Source: Calothrix sp. PCC 7716
GTDB taxonomy: Bacteria > Cyanobacteriota > Cyanobacteriia > Cyanobacteriales > Nostocaceae
Direction: 5' to 3'
Assembly: GCF_019977735.1 (NCBI RefSeq)
Contig: NZ_AP025018.1
Location: 6,824,580 to 6,888,579 of the forward strand
Length of the DNA: 64,000 nucleotides
The translations under genes and the position numbers were made by a program. The notes under the pieces were generated by a model, which was given only the letters and a program-made list of their open reading frames with translations, ran no database searches and was not told the DNA's origin. Positions 52,781 to 60,764 of this stretch are shown here, one piece after another (position 1 is the stretch's first letter; each line of letters starts with the position of its first letter).

Positions 52781-52888
52781 GTTTCAATCCTCAACTCCCT
52801 GCAAAGGAAATTGTCACACTTATATGTATTGGTTGTTCGGCGCCGTAATAAGTTTCAATCCTCAATTCCTTTTTAGGGGAATTGTCAT
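52781..52888 (-). CRISPR. Two-repeat CRISPR remnant
   Basis: Two 37-base repeats (52781-52817 and 52852-52888) related to the main array, around one 34-base spacer that contains GGCGCC (52839-52844). Both repeats differ from the consensus (CAACTCCCTGCAAAGG; CCTTTTTAGGGG). No cas genes beside it. Confidence 0.85.
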
Positions 52889-52952
52889 GTCTAAATTATA
52901 AACAAATTTTCTGAAATAGTAAATACTTATTATATTGTACTATTTATAACAA

Positions 52953-54020
52953 TTAAAATGTTGCAAGATATTCAAACGGCGCCTTCCAACCATCACTCTT
53001 GCCAGTACCTAACTTTAACTGAGCGATAGTATAAATAGACTGTAGGAATTGGCGCCGTTGTTTTTCTGTACCTCCTGTTTGATGCATCAAAGTTTGCCTT
53101 AACGGATGGTGACTAGTAATTAAAAACTCGTTACGGTTATATAATCGCTCTAAATACTTTGTATCAACCAACCTATCAAACTTACCATTCTCGCCTCTGT
53201 TACATTCCTTTGACGCAAGCACCAGATTCCACACACCATTGATATTTGGAATGTCATCAAAAAGTCTATATGGAAAGAAATGATCTACATCAGCTAGGTT
53301 CTCTGACCCAGAAATTATTGAAATATTAGCAAACGAATAGAAACATTTACCTTTTTGGTATCCATTGAGCGCGTCTCTAGCAGACGTTACATTAATCCGG
53401 CGCCTTAAATCATTTACAGCAAACAATAATTCCTGCGTAGAATCATAAGATATTAGCTTCGAGGGTATCTTTAAATCCCAAGCTGACTCTACCAGGCGCC
53501 ACCTTGCTTCTACTTCCGATGGTAAATTTCCTGCATGTGCTATCTGTAATAATTCATACAACTCATCAGTTAGGATAATCCCCCTAGCGGCACCCTTCCG
53601 TTCATCAGTAAAAAAACGTACAGGTGTTTCACCGCTACTGAGATTATGGAAGGCATCGATCACATTTCCAAATCCTAGACGTACAGTATTATCAATAAGT
53701 TTAGCTTTAGATATTTCCCCTGCATTGAAGGAGCTACAAGCATCTAAAAAACGGCTTGAAAGTGAAGTAGTTTGTGTCTCAGCTAATTTTAAATGCTCGG
53801 TGATATACCTTGAATACGGCTCTGCCAAATCTTCCAGAGTAATAACAGTCTTACCAGAAGGCGCCAGTTCCAACAGAGACTTGGCAAGCGCGAATTTATA
53901 ACTAGCTACATTCCTACCAAACAAAATAATCGCGCGCCAATAATCCTCCAACTTCGGCTCTATTGCGAAAAACTTCGCTTCTGACATTTGTACTAAATTA
54001 TACTCATTATAGTTCTGCAC
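52953..54020 (-). CDS. HNH nuclease domain protein, 355 aa
   Basis: GTG 54020 opens the frame; ATG 53987 (MSEAKFFAIEPKLEDYWRAI) is an alternative. The N-terminal ~200 residues are helical with a conserved opening that resembles other HNH defence-linked proteins. The nuclease part shows CFYS, then DVDHFFPY, then NGVWNLVLASKECNRGENGK and FDRLVDT: the Cys, the DVDH His and the N are in the right order for an HNH metal site. It is an orphan gene beside a CRISPR remnant. Confidence 0.75.
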   Translation of the reverse strand: MQNYNEYNLVQMSEAKFFAIEPKLEDYWRAIILFGRNVASYKFALAKSLLELAPSGKTVITLEDLAEPYSRYITEHLKLAETQTTSLSSRFLDACSSFNAGEISKAKLIDNTVRLGFGNVIDAFHNLSSGETPVRFFTDERKGAARGIILTDELYELLQIAHAGNLPSEVEARWRLVESAWDLKIPSKLISYDSTQELLFAVNDLRRRINVTSARDALNGYQKGKCFYSFANISIISGSENLADVDHFFPYRLFDDIPNINGVWNLVLASKECNRGENGKFDRLVDTKYLERLYNRNEFLITSHHPLRQTLMHQTGGTEKQRRQFLQSIYTIAQLKLGTGKSDGWKAPFEYLATF

Positions 54021-54122
54021 CAGCCTAACTCATGAGTAATTAAAAGCACAGGCATACAGGGATACTGAATTTTTGTACTTTGTAGTAAGCTATGCAATGC
54101 AATATAAATGCTGGTTTAATGC

Positions 54123-54560
54123 ATGGCTCATCGATATCCATTCAGCGTAATAAACCCTACTGACTACTACGGCCGCCGTGTTGCCGTGTACTATAATCTG
54201 CACTACTACGTGTTCTCTATTAAGGAAGGTGGAAGGAATGGGCGCCTGCTTACCCATGCTGCTGTGTGTGAATTATCTGATGCTACTTTTGAAGTGGAAT
54301 ACTCTGGACGCGCGCGGGCTATTCGTCAGGGTCGCAAGAATGTACACGCTTATGTTGTCGGTATTTTACGTGCGCTGTCTTGGGATGCGCTTTCTGATAA
54401 AGCACTACAAGAACTTTTTAATCAGGGTTATAAGAAAGCTTCTTATGATTTACATCCTCAACATTCACAGTTTTACTATAAGGATGCTGTTAAGTATGCC
54501 CCTGTAATATCGGCTCAATCAGTTATCCTCTATGATAAAATCGCTTGGACTTTGATTTAA
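54123..54560 (+). CDS. Hypothetical protein, 145 aa
   Basis: Soluble, rich in Tyr and Arg (TDYYGRRVAVYYNLHYYVFS; GRARAIRQGRKNVHAYVVGI). The layout is that of cyanobacterial plasmid-borne small proteins; family unknown. The ATG at 54123 is the first in frame and the codon use is normal. Confidence 0.55.
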   Translation: MAHRYPFSVINPTDYYGRRVAVYYNLHYYVFSIKEGGRNGRLLTHAAVCELSDATFEVEYSGRARAIRQGRKNVHAYVVGILRALSWDALSDKALQELFNQGYKKASYDLHPQHSQFYYKDAVKYAPVISAQSVILYDKIAWTLI

Positions 54561-54633
54561 ATTGTAGGGCGCTGTACTGATTTATGCTATTATCTATAAA
54601 TCAATAGGCTTTAATTTTGAGATTAAGTAGTAT

Positions 54634-55269
54634 TTATTGTTTATCCTTTATATAACAAACTGGTTCTTCTCCACCAGGTCTTGAATAGGCTGAACGACCA
54701 CCGCAACTGCGACCTCGTTTATCGGTATCGTATGGGCACTCACAACTACCACTTATAGATGCGCGCACTGGTGTATCTGGGTCAATGGAAGGAGCATTAA
54801 CTTTTGTCTCTGGTTCATCAAGTATATTTTGAGGCTCGCGCGTTAGTTGTACGGATGGAACAGGCGCCGGGGATAATATTTGCTCAGTTGGTTCTAGGAA
54901 AGGAGTTTCTATCGGTTCAGGTGTTTGAGTTATTACTGGCGCCTGTCTTACGGTAATAGTCGGTGTAGGAGTAGGCGTAGCTTGTAGCGTTTTTGTCGGT
55001 GTCGGCTGGGGTATGGGTTGTGTTGCGGTTGGTTGGGGTGGCGCCGGGAATACAAGTGGAACCAATATAAATAACACCGCGCGCACGGCAATATTTTTGA
55101 TTAATCCATACCGTCTGGTTAACCTACACAGTGGTGGTAAAAAAATAAGACCCCACACGAGATAACCAATTCCGGTTAAAATTGCACCCTTGCTCATCAC
55201 TCCCAAGGTACCAATAAGAATAAATGCCACTAACAGCCAACCAATAAATGACAGTACTCGCTTCACCAT
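54634..55269 (-). CDS. Membrane protein with Pro/Thr linker and Cys-rich C terminus, 211 aa
   Basis: Two to three N-terminal membrane segments (RVLSFIGWLLVAFILIGTLG; LTGIGYLVWGLIFLPPL), then a long Pro/Thr linker (residues ~75-165), then SGSCECPYDTDKRGRSCGGR, SAYSRPGGEEPVCY, a small Cys domain repeatedly found at the end of cyanobacterial envelope proteins. The N-terminal module is paralogous to that of the divergently placed gene at 55535. Confidence 0.65.
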   Translation of the reverse strand: MVKRVLSFIGWLLVAFILIGTLGVMSKGAILTGIGYLVWGLIFLPPLCRLTRRYGLIKNIAVRAVLFILVPLVFPAPPQPTATQPIPQPTPTKTLQATPTPTPTITVRQAPVITQTPEPIETPFLEPTEQILSPAPVPSVQLTREPQNILDEPETKVNAPSIDPDTPVRASISGSCECPYDTDKRGRSCGGRSAYSRPGGEEPVCYIKDKQ

Positions 55270-55534
55270 ACATTGACCTACAGTACATATACTTAGAACA
55301 GTATATTAGCCTGATATTTACAAGCAACTTGCAAGTGTTTGGTTATCTAGATAGAAAACATTTCCTACTAAAACTAATGTATTAATTATTCTTTTAATTC
55401 TAACTCTAGAGGGATAATACTTTTGATAGAGGTAAATAATAATACTTGTACTTGTTTTTTTATGAACATGGGGGTTAAGAGTAAGTATTCGCAACATTAG
55501 CAATGACGAAAAACATTTTTTATGGAGTGCATTT

Positions 55535-56212
55535 ATGCTGAAACGGATTTTATTATTCAGTGGTTGGGTTTTGACGGCTTTTTTCTTTCTTATTGGAATT
55601 GTTGGTTTTGCTATTAATCCGGTTATAGCAATTAGTATGATACTATGGGGGCTTTTATTTTTACCACTTTTATACAAACTAACTGCTCGCTATGGCTTAG
55701 TTGGGAACATTATTGGGCGAATATTTGTATTTCTTTTAAGTGCAATCGTCATTGGAATATTAGCGCCGACTCAAAGCACGATTCAGTCAAATCGACAACC
55801 GTCACCAGCCACGACAGTGGCTTCTGTCCCTACATCTAGTGCTAAACCAAAAGTCGAAATTGTTGCGCCAACTCCTACCACTACTCCTCTAATCTTGTCT
55901 CAAGTAGACTCAGAAACGTACTATCTAGACAATAATACTGTACCTGAAGTACTGGACTATGCTCGATACATAGCTCAAAAACCTAATGATACAGAAAGGT
56001 ATGAGTTAGTCCATAAAGCGGTTAAATGCAATCTTCCTATTCGTAGCGAAGAATGGTATCTTAAATTCATCACCTTGATGCTAACTGCTAGATTTCCAGA
56101 AAAATTTGATGGCAATCAAACATACTTTCTAGCAAAAAATATTGTTAGATATCAACCAGAGACAGGAAGTAGTTTGCTTACAACATACAAAACTATTATG
56201 TGTTCAAATTAG
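55535..56212 (+). CDS. Membrane protein sharing its N-terminal module with the 55269 gene, 225 aa
   Basis: N terminus MLKRILLFSGWVLTAFFFLI then ILWGLLFLPLLYKLTARYGL, aligning with VKRVLSFIGWLLVAFILIG ... LVWGLIFLPPLCRLTRRYGL of the divergent neighbour. A Thr/Pro linker and a ~110-residue soluble C-terminal domain with helical repeats follow (VLDYARYIAQKPNDTERYEL). The shared anchor with different C-terminal parts suggests duplication and domain swap. Confidence 0.65.
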   Translation: MLKRILLFSGWVLTAFFFLIGIVGFAINPVIAISMILWGLLFLPLLYKLTARYGLVGNIIGRIFVFLLSAIVIGILAPTQSTIQSNRQPSPATTVASVPTSSAKPKVEIVAPTPTTTPLILSQVDSETYYLDNNTVPEVLDYARYIAQKPNDTERYELVHKAVKCNLPIRSEEWYLKFITLMLTARFPEKFDGNQTYFLAKNIVRYQPETGSSLLTTYKTIMCSN

Positions 56213-56313
56213 TTAATACCGTTAATTTTGAAAGTATTACTTCCATAGGCTTGTTGAACGAAAGTTGCTTCCAAGGCACCAGGATTAAAATTGATACCCA
56301 TACTTTTATGAAT

Positions 56314-56430
56314 TTATGTAACCTTTTTCGGCGCCCTTCTCCGTTTCTTGGCGCCTTCAGGTAAATCAAACTCAACTGCTGAATTAAAATCAACCCCTAG
56401 TACTTCCAATTTCTTCACAACATCCGACAC
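56314..56430 (-). CDS. Possible small basic-tailed peptide, 38 aa
   Basis: GTG start; VSDVVKKLEVLGVDFNSAVE followed by FDLPEGAKKRRRAPKKVT. It reads like a real protein end (amphipathic helix then basic tail), probably the remnant of a longer gene, as the frame upstream is closed. GGCGCC occurs twice in it. Confidence 0.35.
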   Translation of the reverse strand: MSDVVKKLEVLGVDFNSAVEFDLPEGAKKRRRAPKKVT

Positions 56431-56498
56431 ATGAACTTATGTAAGCTCTGCAAAATGCTTTGCTTTTTCCGTGAAGTGTAGGTCTTAAGTGTCTAAAC

Positions 56499-56966
56499 TT
56501 ATTGAGACGATAAAGAATTTTTACTTTTCTCTTGTTGCTGTTTTAATTGAAGTGCCTGTTTTGCTTGAAGTAGTTGAATCTGGTTCGAGAAAACAAAGTA
56601 GTCAGCCCGACGCACATTGTTTCGCGTTCCTACACCAGCCCTTTCTAAACGTTTTGTATACTCCTTTAAATCTTGAGCTATTTTGATTTGACCTTCTCGC
56701 ATTGCTACTTCTGTTGGTGTAACAACTGATGGAATTACTGGTACAGGTGATAACGATACTGGAAAAGCAAACTCATCACTCGAAGATGAACTTGTCGGTA
56801 TTTGTGCTGGAGGATTTTGAATTGGGGACGATACTGATGGAGTTGGAGTTACAGTTGCACCAATATCTGTTGATTGAGCTTTTTTTGATGATTCGCTGTT
56901 GGTACAGCCGAGAAGTGCAGATAGGCAAACAATACTTAGCCTACACAATAGGTATTGAAATCTCAT
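56499..56966 (-). CDS. Lipoprotein with Pro/Ser linker and helical C terminus, 155 aa
   Basis: Lipobox LLGC at residues ~18-21 after a signal segment (CRLSIVCLSALL). A low-complexity Ser/Pro/Thr region follows, then a helical Gln/Lys-rich end (FSNQIQLLQAKQALQLKQQQ). Likely an anchored envelope protein; function unknown. Confidence 0.6.
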   Translation of the reverse strand: MRFQYLLCRLSIVCLSALLGCTNSESSKKAQSTDIGATVTPTPSVSSPIQNPPAQIPTSSSSSDEFAFPVSLSPVPVIPSVVTPTEVAMREGQIKIAQDLKEYTKRLERAGVGTRNNVRRADYFVFSNQIQLLQAKQALQLKQQQEKSKNSLSSQ

Positions 56967-57185
56967 AGAGTTTTTAGGGATAAAAAAGGGCGTTTATTGT
57001 TACATATGCAAACTCTATATTTCTGGCGCCTTTATACTTATGCAACGCGCGGCGCCTATCACTTTCTGCCTATATACTACTCAATAGTACACTTTGAGAA
57101 CAAATTATCAGGCGCCTAATATTTACTGCCAACTTATGCACAACCGCGTTAAAATGTGGAGCTGTTTAATAATCAGCTTTGAAAA

Positions 57186-57428
57186 ATGCGACAATACAGG
57201 TGTACGAGAAATGACTTATATCAATGCGACTGTCCAGGGCGCGATGACTTGCGAGAGCGCCAAGGACATTATATATGGGCACGTAACGAGGAAGAAGCTT
57301 GGCAAATTATGGCTGGTCGATACCCTCTTGAGACAACCGCAGGGTTTACTGTCGAACCTTGGGAAGGTGGGAACGTTACAGTTGTGGAAATTAAACGTGA
57401 CAAGGATGGCAATATTATTAATGAGTAA
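57186..57428 (+). CDS. Small hypothetical protein, 80 aa
   Basis: MRQYRCTRNDLYQCDCPGRD then GHYIWARNEEEAWQIMAGRY and VEPWEGGNVTVVEIKRDKDG. Three N-terminal Cys could bind a metal. The AWQIMAGRYP region looks like conserved small proteins of cyanobacteria and phages. Preferred over the other frames at this place because of its protein-like composition. Confidence 0.5.
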   Translation: MRQYRCTRNDLYQCDCPGRDDLRERQGHYIWARNEEEAWQIMAGRYPLETTAGFTVEPWEGGNVTVVEIKRDKDGNIINE

Positions 57429-57534
57429 GGCGGCATATGACATATTTACTAGTACAAATATTTATGTGTAGTGCTTTACACATTTATAAAAGGTATTATC
57501 CTACACTTTATTGGATAGTTAATTTATCTAAGCT

Positions 57535-58410
57535 ATGCGTTTTTTAAGATCAGGTATTGTTACTGCAATAATTGCTACTACCATTTTATTGGGACTAAAA
57601 GGCGCCTCGTATGCAGCATCAAGATACGAAGTTCAGTCTGGTACAGTAAGTATATATTTTTACCCTTTTACATTACAAATATTTGAATCGGCTGGACTAA
57701 CTGTGGCAGGTTCAGAAAACACAACACTATTGCCAAATTCTGAAGTAGGTTTTAATATTTTGCCTCCCTCAGATAACCATTCGTTACGTGGTAGTAACTT
57801 TACTTTTGATTACGATTCCAATACTCGACAATTCACCCCTGTTACTGGCGCCATTGAAACCACTGGTAACTTTGTATTTAATAACTCGGCAACAAATTTA
57901 CCTCTGTCAGGAATTAAAAGATTAGGTAATTTTACAATTGGTTTTGATAATAACAGTAGCAATTTGTTCCTCAAAGATAATCTAGATGCCCAAGTACCAA
58001 TTGGAAAGTTAGATTTTGTCAGATTTTTATCAGTAGTTGACAATAAGTTATTCATTAATTCTGACTTAATTTTTAGCGAAGAAATAAGTGATTTACTAAA
58101 ATCCGGGGGCGCCATTAATACATCTGGTTATAGAGGAGCCAGAGTAGGAATTGTTGCGTCAGTTATCCAAGTTCCAGAGCCTAGTTTTATTTTAGGAATA
58201 ATCGGCGTATCACTATCGTGCATCGCATATCGTAAGAAAAATAATGTTGTAGCAGGCGCCTTACCAAGACAGCTAGCAACAGTACTAGTTGCTGATGGTG
58301 TAGAAGTTGGCGCCGTTTCAACAAGTGCAATCGTACCCGTTAGAAAGAGGCGCCAGATATTAAAGGCGCCTGGTAATAAGAAAATGGCGCCTCAAAGTTT
58401 AGTACATTAG
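57535..58410 (+). CDS. PEP-CTERM exported protein with unusual C-terminal extension, 291 aa
   Basis: Signal peptide (GIVTAIIATTILLGLKGASYA), a ~190-residue beta-rich domain (TLQIFESAGLTVAG; SLRGSNFTFDYDSNT), and the sorting signal VPEPSFILGIIGVSLSCIAY followed by RKKNN, where such proteins normally stop. Here another ~55 residues follow. Their DNA holds five GGCGCC in about 130 bases (58256-58390). The extension would lie in the cytoplasm and may come from loss of the original stop. Confidence 0.75.
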   Translation: MRFLRSGIVTAIIATTILLGLKGASYAASRYEVQSGTVSIYFYPFTLQIFESAGLTVAGSENTTLLPNSEVGFNILPPSDNHSLRGSNFTFDYDSNTRQFTPVTGAIETTGNFVFNNSATNLPLSGIKRLGNFTIGFDNNSSNLFLKDNLDAQVPIGKLDFVRFLSVVDNKLFINSDLIFSEEISDLLKSGGAINTSGYRGARVGIVASVIQVPEPSFILGIIGVSLSCIAYRKKNNVVAGALPRQLATVLVADGVEVGAVSTSAIVPVRKRRQILKAPGNKKMAPQSLVH

Positions 58411-58434
58411 CTCTCAGTAAAAAGTATGATGACA

Positions 58435-58467
58435 ATTCGCAGTTCGCAATTCGCAATTCGCAATTAA
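58435..58467. repeat. Heptanucleotide repeats, left arm
   Basis: Runs of TTCGCAA / AATTCGC units (about four and a half). They are inverted relative to the array at 58918. Such heptamers are typical of heterocystous cyanobacteria. Confidence 0.8.
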
Positions 58468-58542
58468 TAAATAATTCAACAATTTATTAGTAAAATAATA
58501 TTATTTTGCAGTATAATAATTTTATGATTTGGGTTATTAATC

Positions 58543-58920
58543 ATGCAAAACAAGATTACAATTGCAGAAAGAACAAAATTATTTGCTATCAGAATAATTA
58601 AAACTTGCGAATTTTTAGATGAAAAATCAGGTGTCTGTAAAACATTATCAAAACAGTTATTACGTAGCGGAACTAGTATTGGCGCCAATGTAAGAGAAGC
58701 ACAATCCGCACAATCAGATAAAGATTTTCTTCATAAATTAGAAATTGCACTGAAGGAAGAAAGAGAAACTGAATACTGGTTAGAAATTTTGATAGAATCA
58801 GAATTAGTAGAGAAAAATCTGTTTGAACCTCTCCTTCAAGAGAATAAAGAGATAGGAAAAATTCTAGTAACTTCTACCCGCAAAATCAAAGAGAAAATCA
58901 ATTCTAAAATTAGTAATTAA
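58543..58920 (+). CDS. Four-helix bundle protein (23S rRNA IVS / bAvd-like family), 125 aa
   Basis: Hallmarks: an amphipathic first helix (RTKLFAIRIIKTCEFLDEKS), then LSKQLLRSGTSIGANVREAQ with the signature G-S-I-GAN-REAQSA, and EIALKEERETEYWLEILIES. The family, found as intervening sequences in 23S rRNA genes and as accessory proteins of diversity-generating retroelements, forms pentameric bundles that bind nucleic acid. Here it is flanked by inverted heptamer arrays. No template/variable repeat pair or retroelement RT lies beside it. Confidence 0.85.
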   Translation: MQNKITIAERTKLFAIRIIKTCEFLDEKSGVCKTLSKQLLRSGTSIGANVREAQSAQSDKDFLHKLEIALKEERETEYWLEILIESELVEKNLFEPLLQENKEIGKILVTSTRKIKEKINSKISN

Positions 58921-58955
58921 TTGCGAATTGCGACTTGCGAATTGCGAATTGTTGC
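58918..58955. repeat. Heptanucleotide repeats, right arm
   Basis: AATTGCGAATTGCGACTTGC and following units, the reverse complement of the left array at 58435. The stop codon of the four-helix gene lies at its edge. Confidence 0.8.
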
Positions 58956-59117
58956 GATGTTGGTGGTTTTGCTTCAGATGCTTCTAACACATACTCACTC
59001 AAGCAACTCCAAGTTGGTCAGCAAACATTCGCAGGTCCTACTGGTAGCGGTACAGCTTCTTTAACCAACCTGACAGAAATTTATAGCACTGCTGGTCAAG
59101 CTATCGCTGTTAAATAA
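58947..59117 (+). pseudogene. 3' fragment of an unidentified gene
   Basis: Open frame VGGFASDASNTYSLKQLQVG then TASLTNLTEIYSTAGQAIAV-K-stop, with no start and no sensible beginning. It looks like the end of an exported or filament-type protein, apparently cut off by the heptamer-flanked cassette. Followed by a terminator. Confidence 0.5.
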
Positions 59118-59152
59118 TAATCATAGTTTCTTCAAACCACAATCTTAAAGTA

Positions 59153-59180
59153 CGGCGCCTGTATATTGGGCGCCGTTTTT
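59153..59180 (+). terminator. Intrinsic terminator made from two GGCGCC palindromes
   Basis: CGGCGCC - 9-base loop - GGCGCCG - TTTTT. A classic stem plus U-tract, 35 bases after the preceding stop. The stem is the iterated palindrome itself. Confidence 0.8.
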
Positions 59181-59356
59181 AATTGTTTAGTACCCACGGC
59201 GCCTTATTCAAGCAAAATTTCTCAAGGGATAAATATAAATTTATCAAACAACAAATATTTTGTACTTTATTCACTGATACTCTAGAAAATACGTTAGTAC
59301 TGCTACGCCCGTAACAGGGCGTATTTTCCTTTTTTGTGAAACTAGATTATATAATA

Positions 59357-59397
59357 ACGGCGCCTAAACTGTGCTGTAGTTCGGGGGCGCCGTTTTT
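59357..59397 (+). terminator. Second terminator-like hairpin from GGCGCC
   Basis: ACGGCGCC ... GGCGCCG-TTTTT with a 21-base loop. Same construction as the hairpin at 59153. The gene it served is not apparent. Confidence 0.65.
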
Positions 59398-59621
59398 ACT
59401 AGTGCTTCCTTCTTTCATATCAGTACTCATGTATTTTAGTATATTTGTAATTTTATTAAAATGCTTGGCGCCACTGTGTGATTGATTCTGTGGTAATTTT
59501 GACATTAACATAAATAACACTTAATAGTTAACGTTGAACTACGTGCTATTGCATAAGTATCGGAGTGCGAGAAATATTATCTAGTGCTGAGTGAGCGGGC
59601 CGGGGCGCCTGGTAATAAATT
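59398..59621. other. Non-coding region before the TPR gene
   Basis: Part of the ~500-base gap 59118-59621. Besides the two hairpins it carries GGCGCC at about 59467 and 59604 and presumably the TPR gene promoter. Confidence 0.4.
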
Positions 59622-60523
59622 ATGGGTAGAGTAATAAAAAAACAACAGAAGCTCAAAGTTTTTACGTGCCTTGCTTTAAGTGTGTTCGTCTGTATGGTTT
59701 TGCTTTCACAGTTTGAGATAGTAGTAGCGAATGGAGATGTGGCGCCTGTTAGTGTTAGTTCGGATGTTGCTATGCGCGCGGATGCTAAAAGATTATTTAA
59801 TGAAGGAGATAAACTTTATAGGCAAGGAACAGCAGAATCTTTACGCAAGAGCATCGAGAAATGGCAGGAAGCGCTAAAACTGTATCAACAAATAGGTGAT
59901 AAAAAGTTACAAGCTTTTATTCTTAACAATATCGGATTTGTTTACGACTCACTCGGAGACAAACAGCAAGCCCTCAAATTTTATAATCAATCTCTACCTT
60001 TATTAATAGAAGTGAGGGACAAAGCACAGCAAGCTGTTACCCTTAATAATATCGCATTTGTTTACAACTCACTCGGAGACAAACAGCAAGCCCTCAAATT
60101 TTATAATCAATCTTTACCTTTATTAATAGAAGTGGGGGACAAAGAAAAGCAAGCTATCGCCTTTAACAATATTGGCTCAGTTTACAACTCACTCGGAGAC
60201 AAACAGCAAGCTCTCAAATTTTATAATCAATCTCTACCTTTAACAATTGAAGTGGGAGACAAAGCACAGCAAGCTGTTACCCTTAACAATATTGGCTCAG
60301 TTTATAACTCACTCGGAGACAAACAGCAAGCCCTCAAATTTTATAATCAATCTCTACCTTTATTAATAGAAGTGGGGAGCAAAGAAAAGCAAGCTAGTAT
60401 CCTTAATAATATTGGTGCTATTTACTCCTCACTCGGAGACAAACAGCAAGCCCTTAAATTTTATAATCAATCTCTACCTTTAACAATTGAAGTGGGGGAC
60501 AAAACGGGGCAAGCTAATACCCT
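59622..60523 (+). CDS. Tetratricopeptide repeat protein, interrupted by a transposon
   Basis: N-terminal hydrophobic segment (VFTCLALSVFVCMVLLSQFE), a helical segment (RADAKRLFNEGDKLYRQGTA), then TPR-like units of 40 residues with consensus NNIG.VY.SLGDKQQALKFY and NQSLPL.IEVGDK. The DNA repeats every 120 bases with few differences. After TGQANTL the frame enters foreign sequence and stops at 60612-60614. The same repeat resumes at 63919 (NNMGLVYDSLGDKQ), so the gene is split. The cyanobacterial relatives end in a CHAT peptidase domain; that end is outside the window, so a CHAT identity is inference. Confidence 0.8.
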
Positions 60524-60691
60524 GAGTTTATGTCGCCTACAACGTCTACAACGTATGCAAATCAAGCCTTTAACCTTGTTGTCGTTTTCTACAACGTATC
60601 GTGTCGTTACTTAGTTAACATCTCTAAAAAAAGTATCCAACCTTCAGTACAAGTATAAATTCAAACATTCTTATTTGTCAGACTGCATAAA

Positions 60692-60763
60692 TTAATTTTG
60701 GATGTTAGGTTTCCAACATTTTTCAATAGCATATTTTAACCATGCTGCTGGCTTATAAATCTT
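60692..60763 (-). pseudogene. Probable tail of the transposon gene split by the IS
   Basis: Reads KIYKPAAWLKYAIEKCWKPN then a stop, directly next to the left end of the IS. It may be the C-terminal end of the 62061-62674 reading frame separated by the IS. Confidence 0.35.
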
Positions 60764-60764
60764 C

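Noticed and set aside
56489-56968. Forward open frames opposite the lipoprotein gene
   Set aside because: They are antisense to a clear signal peptide and lipobox gene.
57094-57471. 125-aa forward frame overlapping 57186-57428
   Set aside because: Its composition is less protein-like than the 80-aa frame, and antisense and shifted frames here are shadows.
58543-58920. Diversity-generating retroelement around the four-helix bundle gene
   Set aside because: No reverse transcriptase of that type and no template/variable repeat pair lies nearby; the only RT is the group II intron protein 50 kb away.
60537-60597. CTACAACGT repeats as a possible CRISPR or iteron origin
   Set aside because: Too short and few for an array; their inverted copy at the other end of the element fits recombinase binding sites better.
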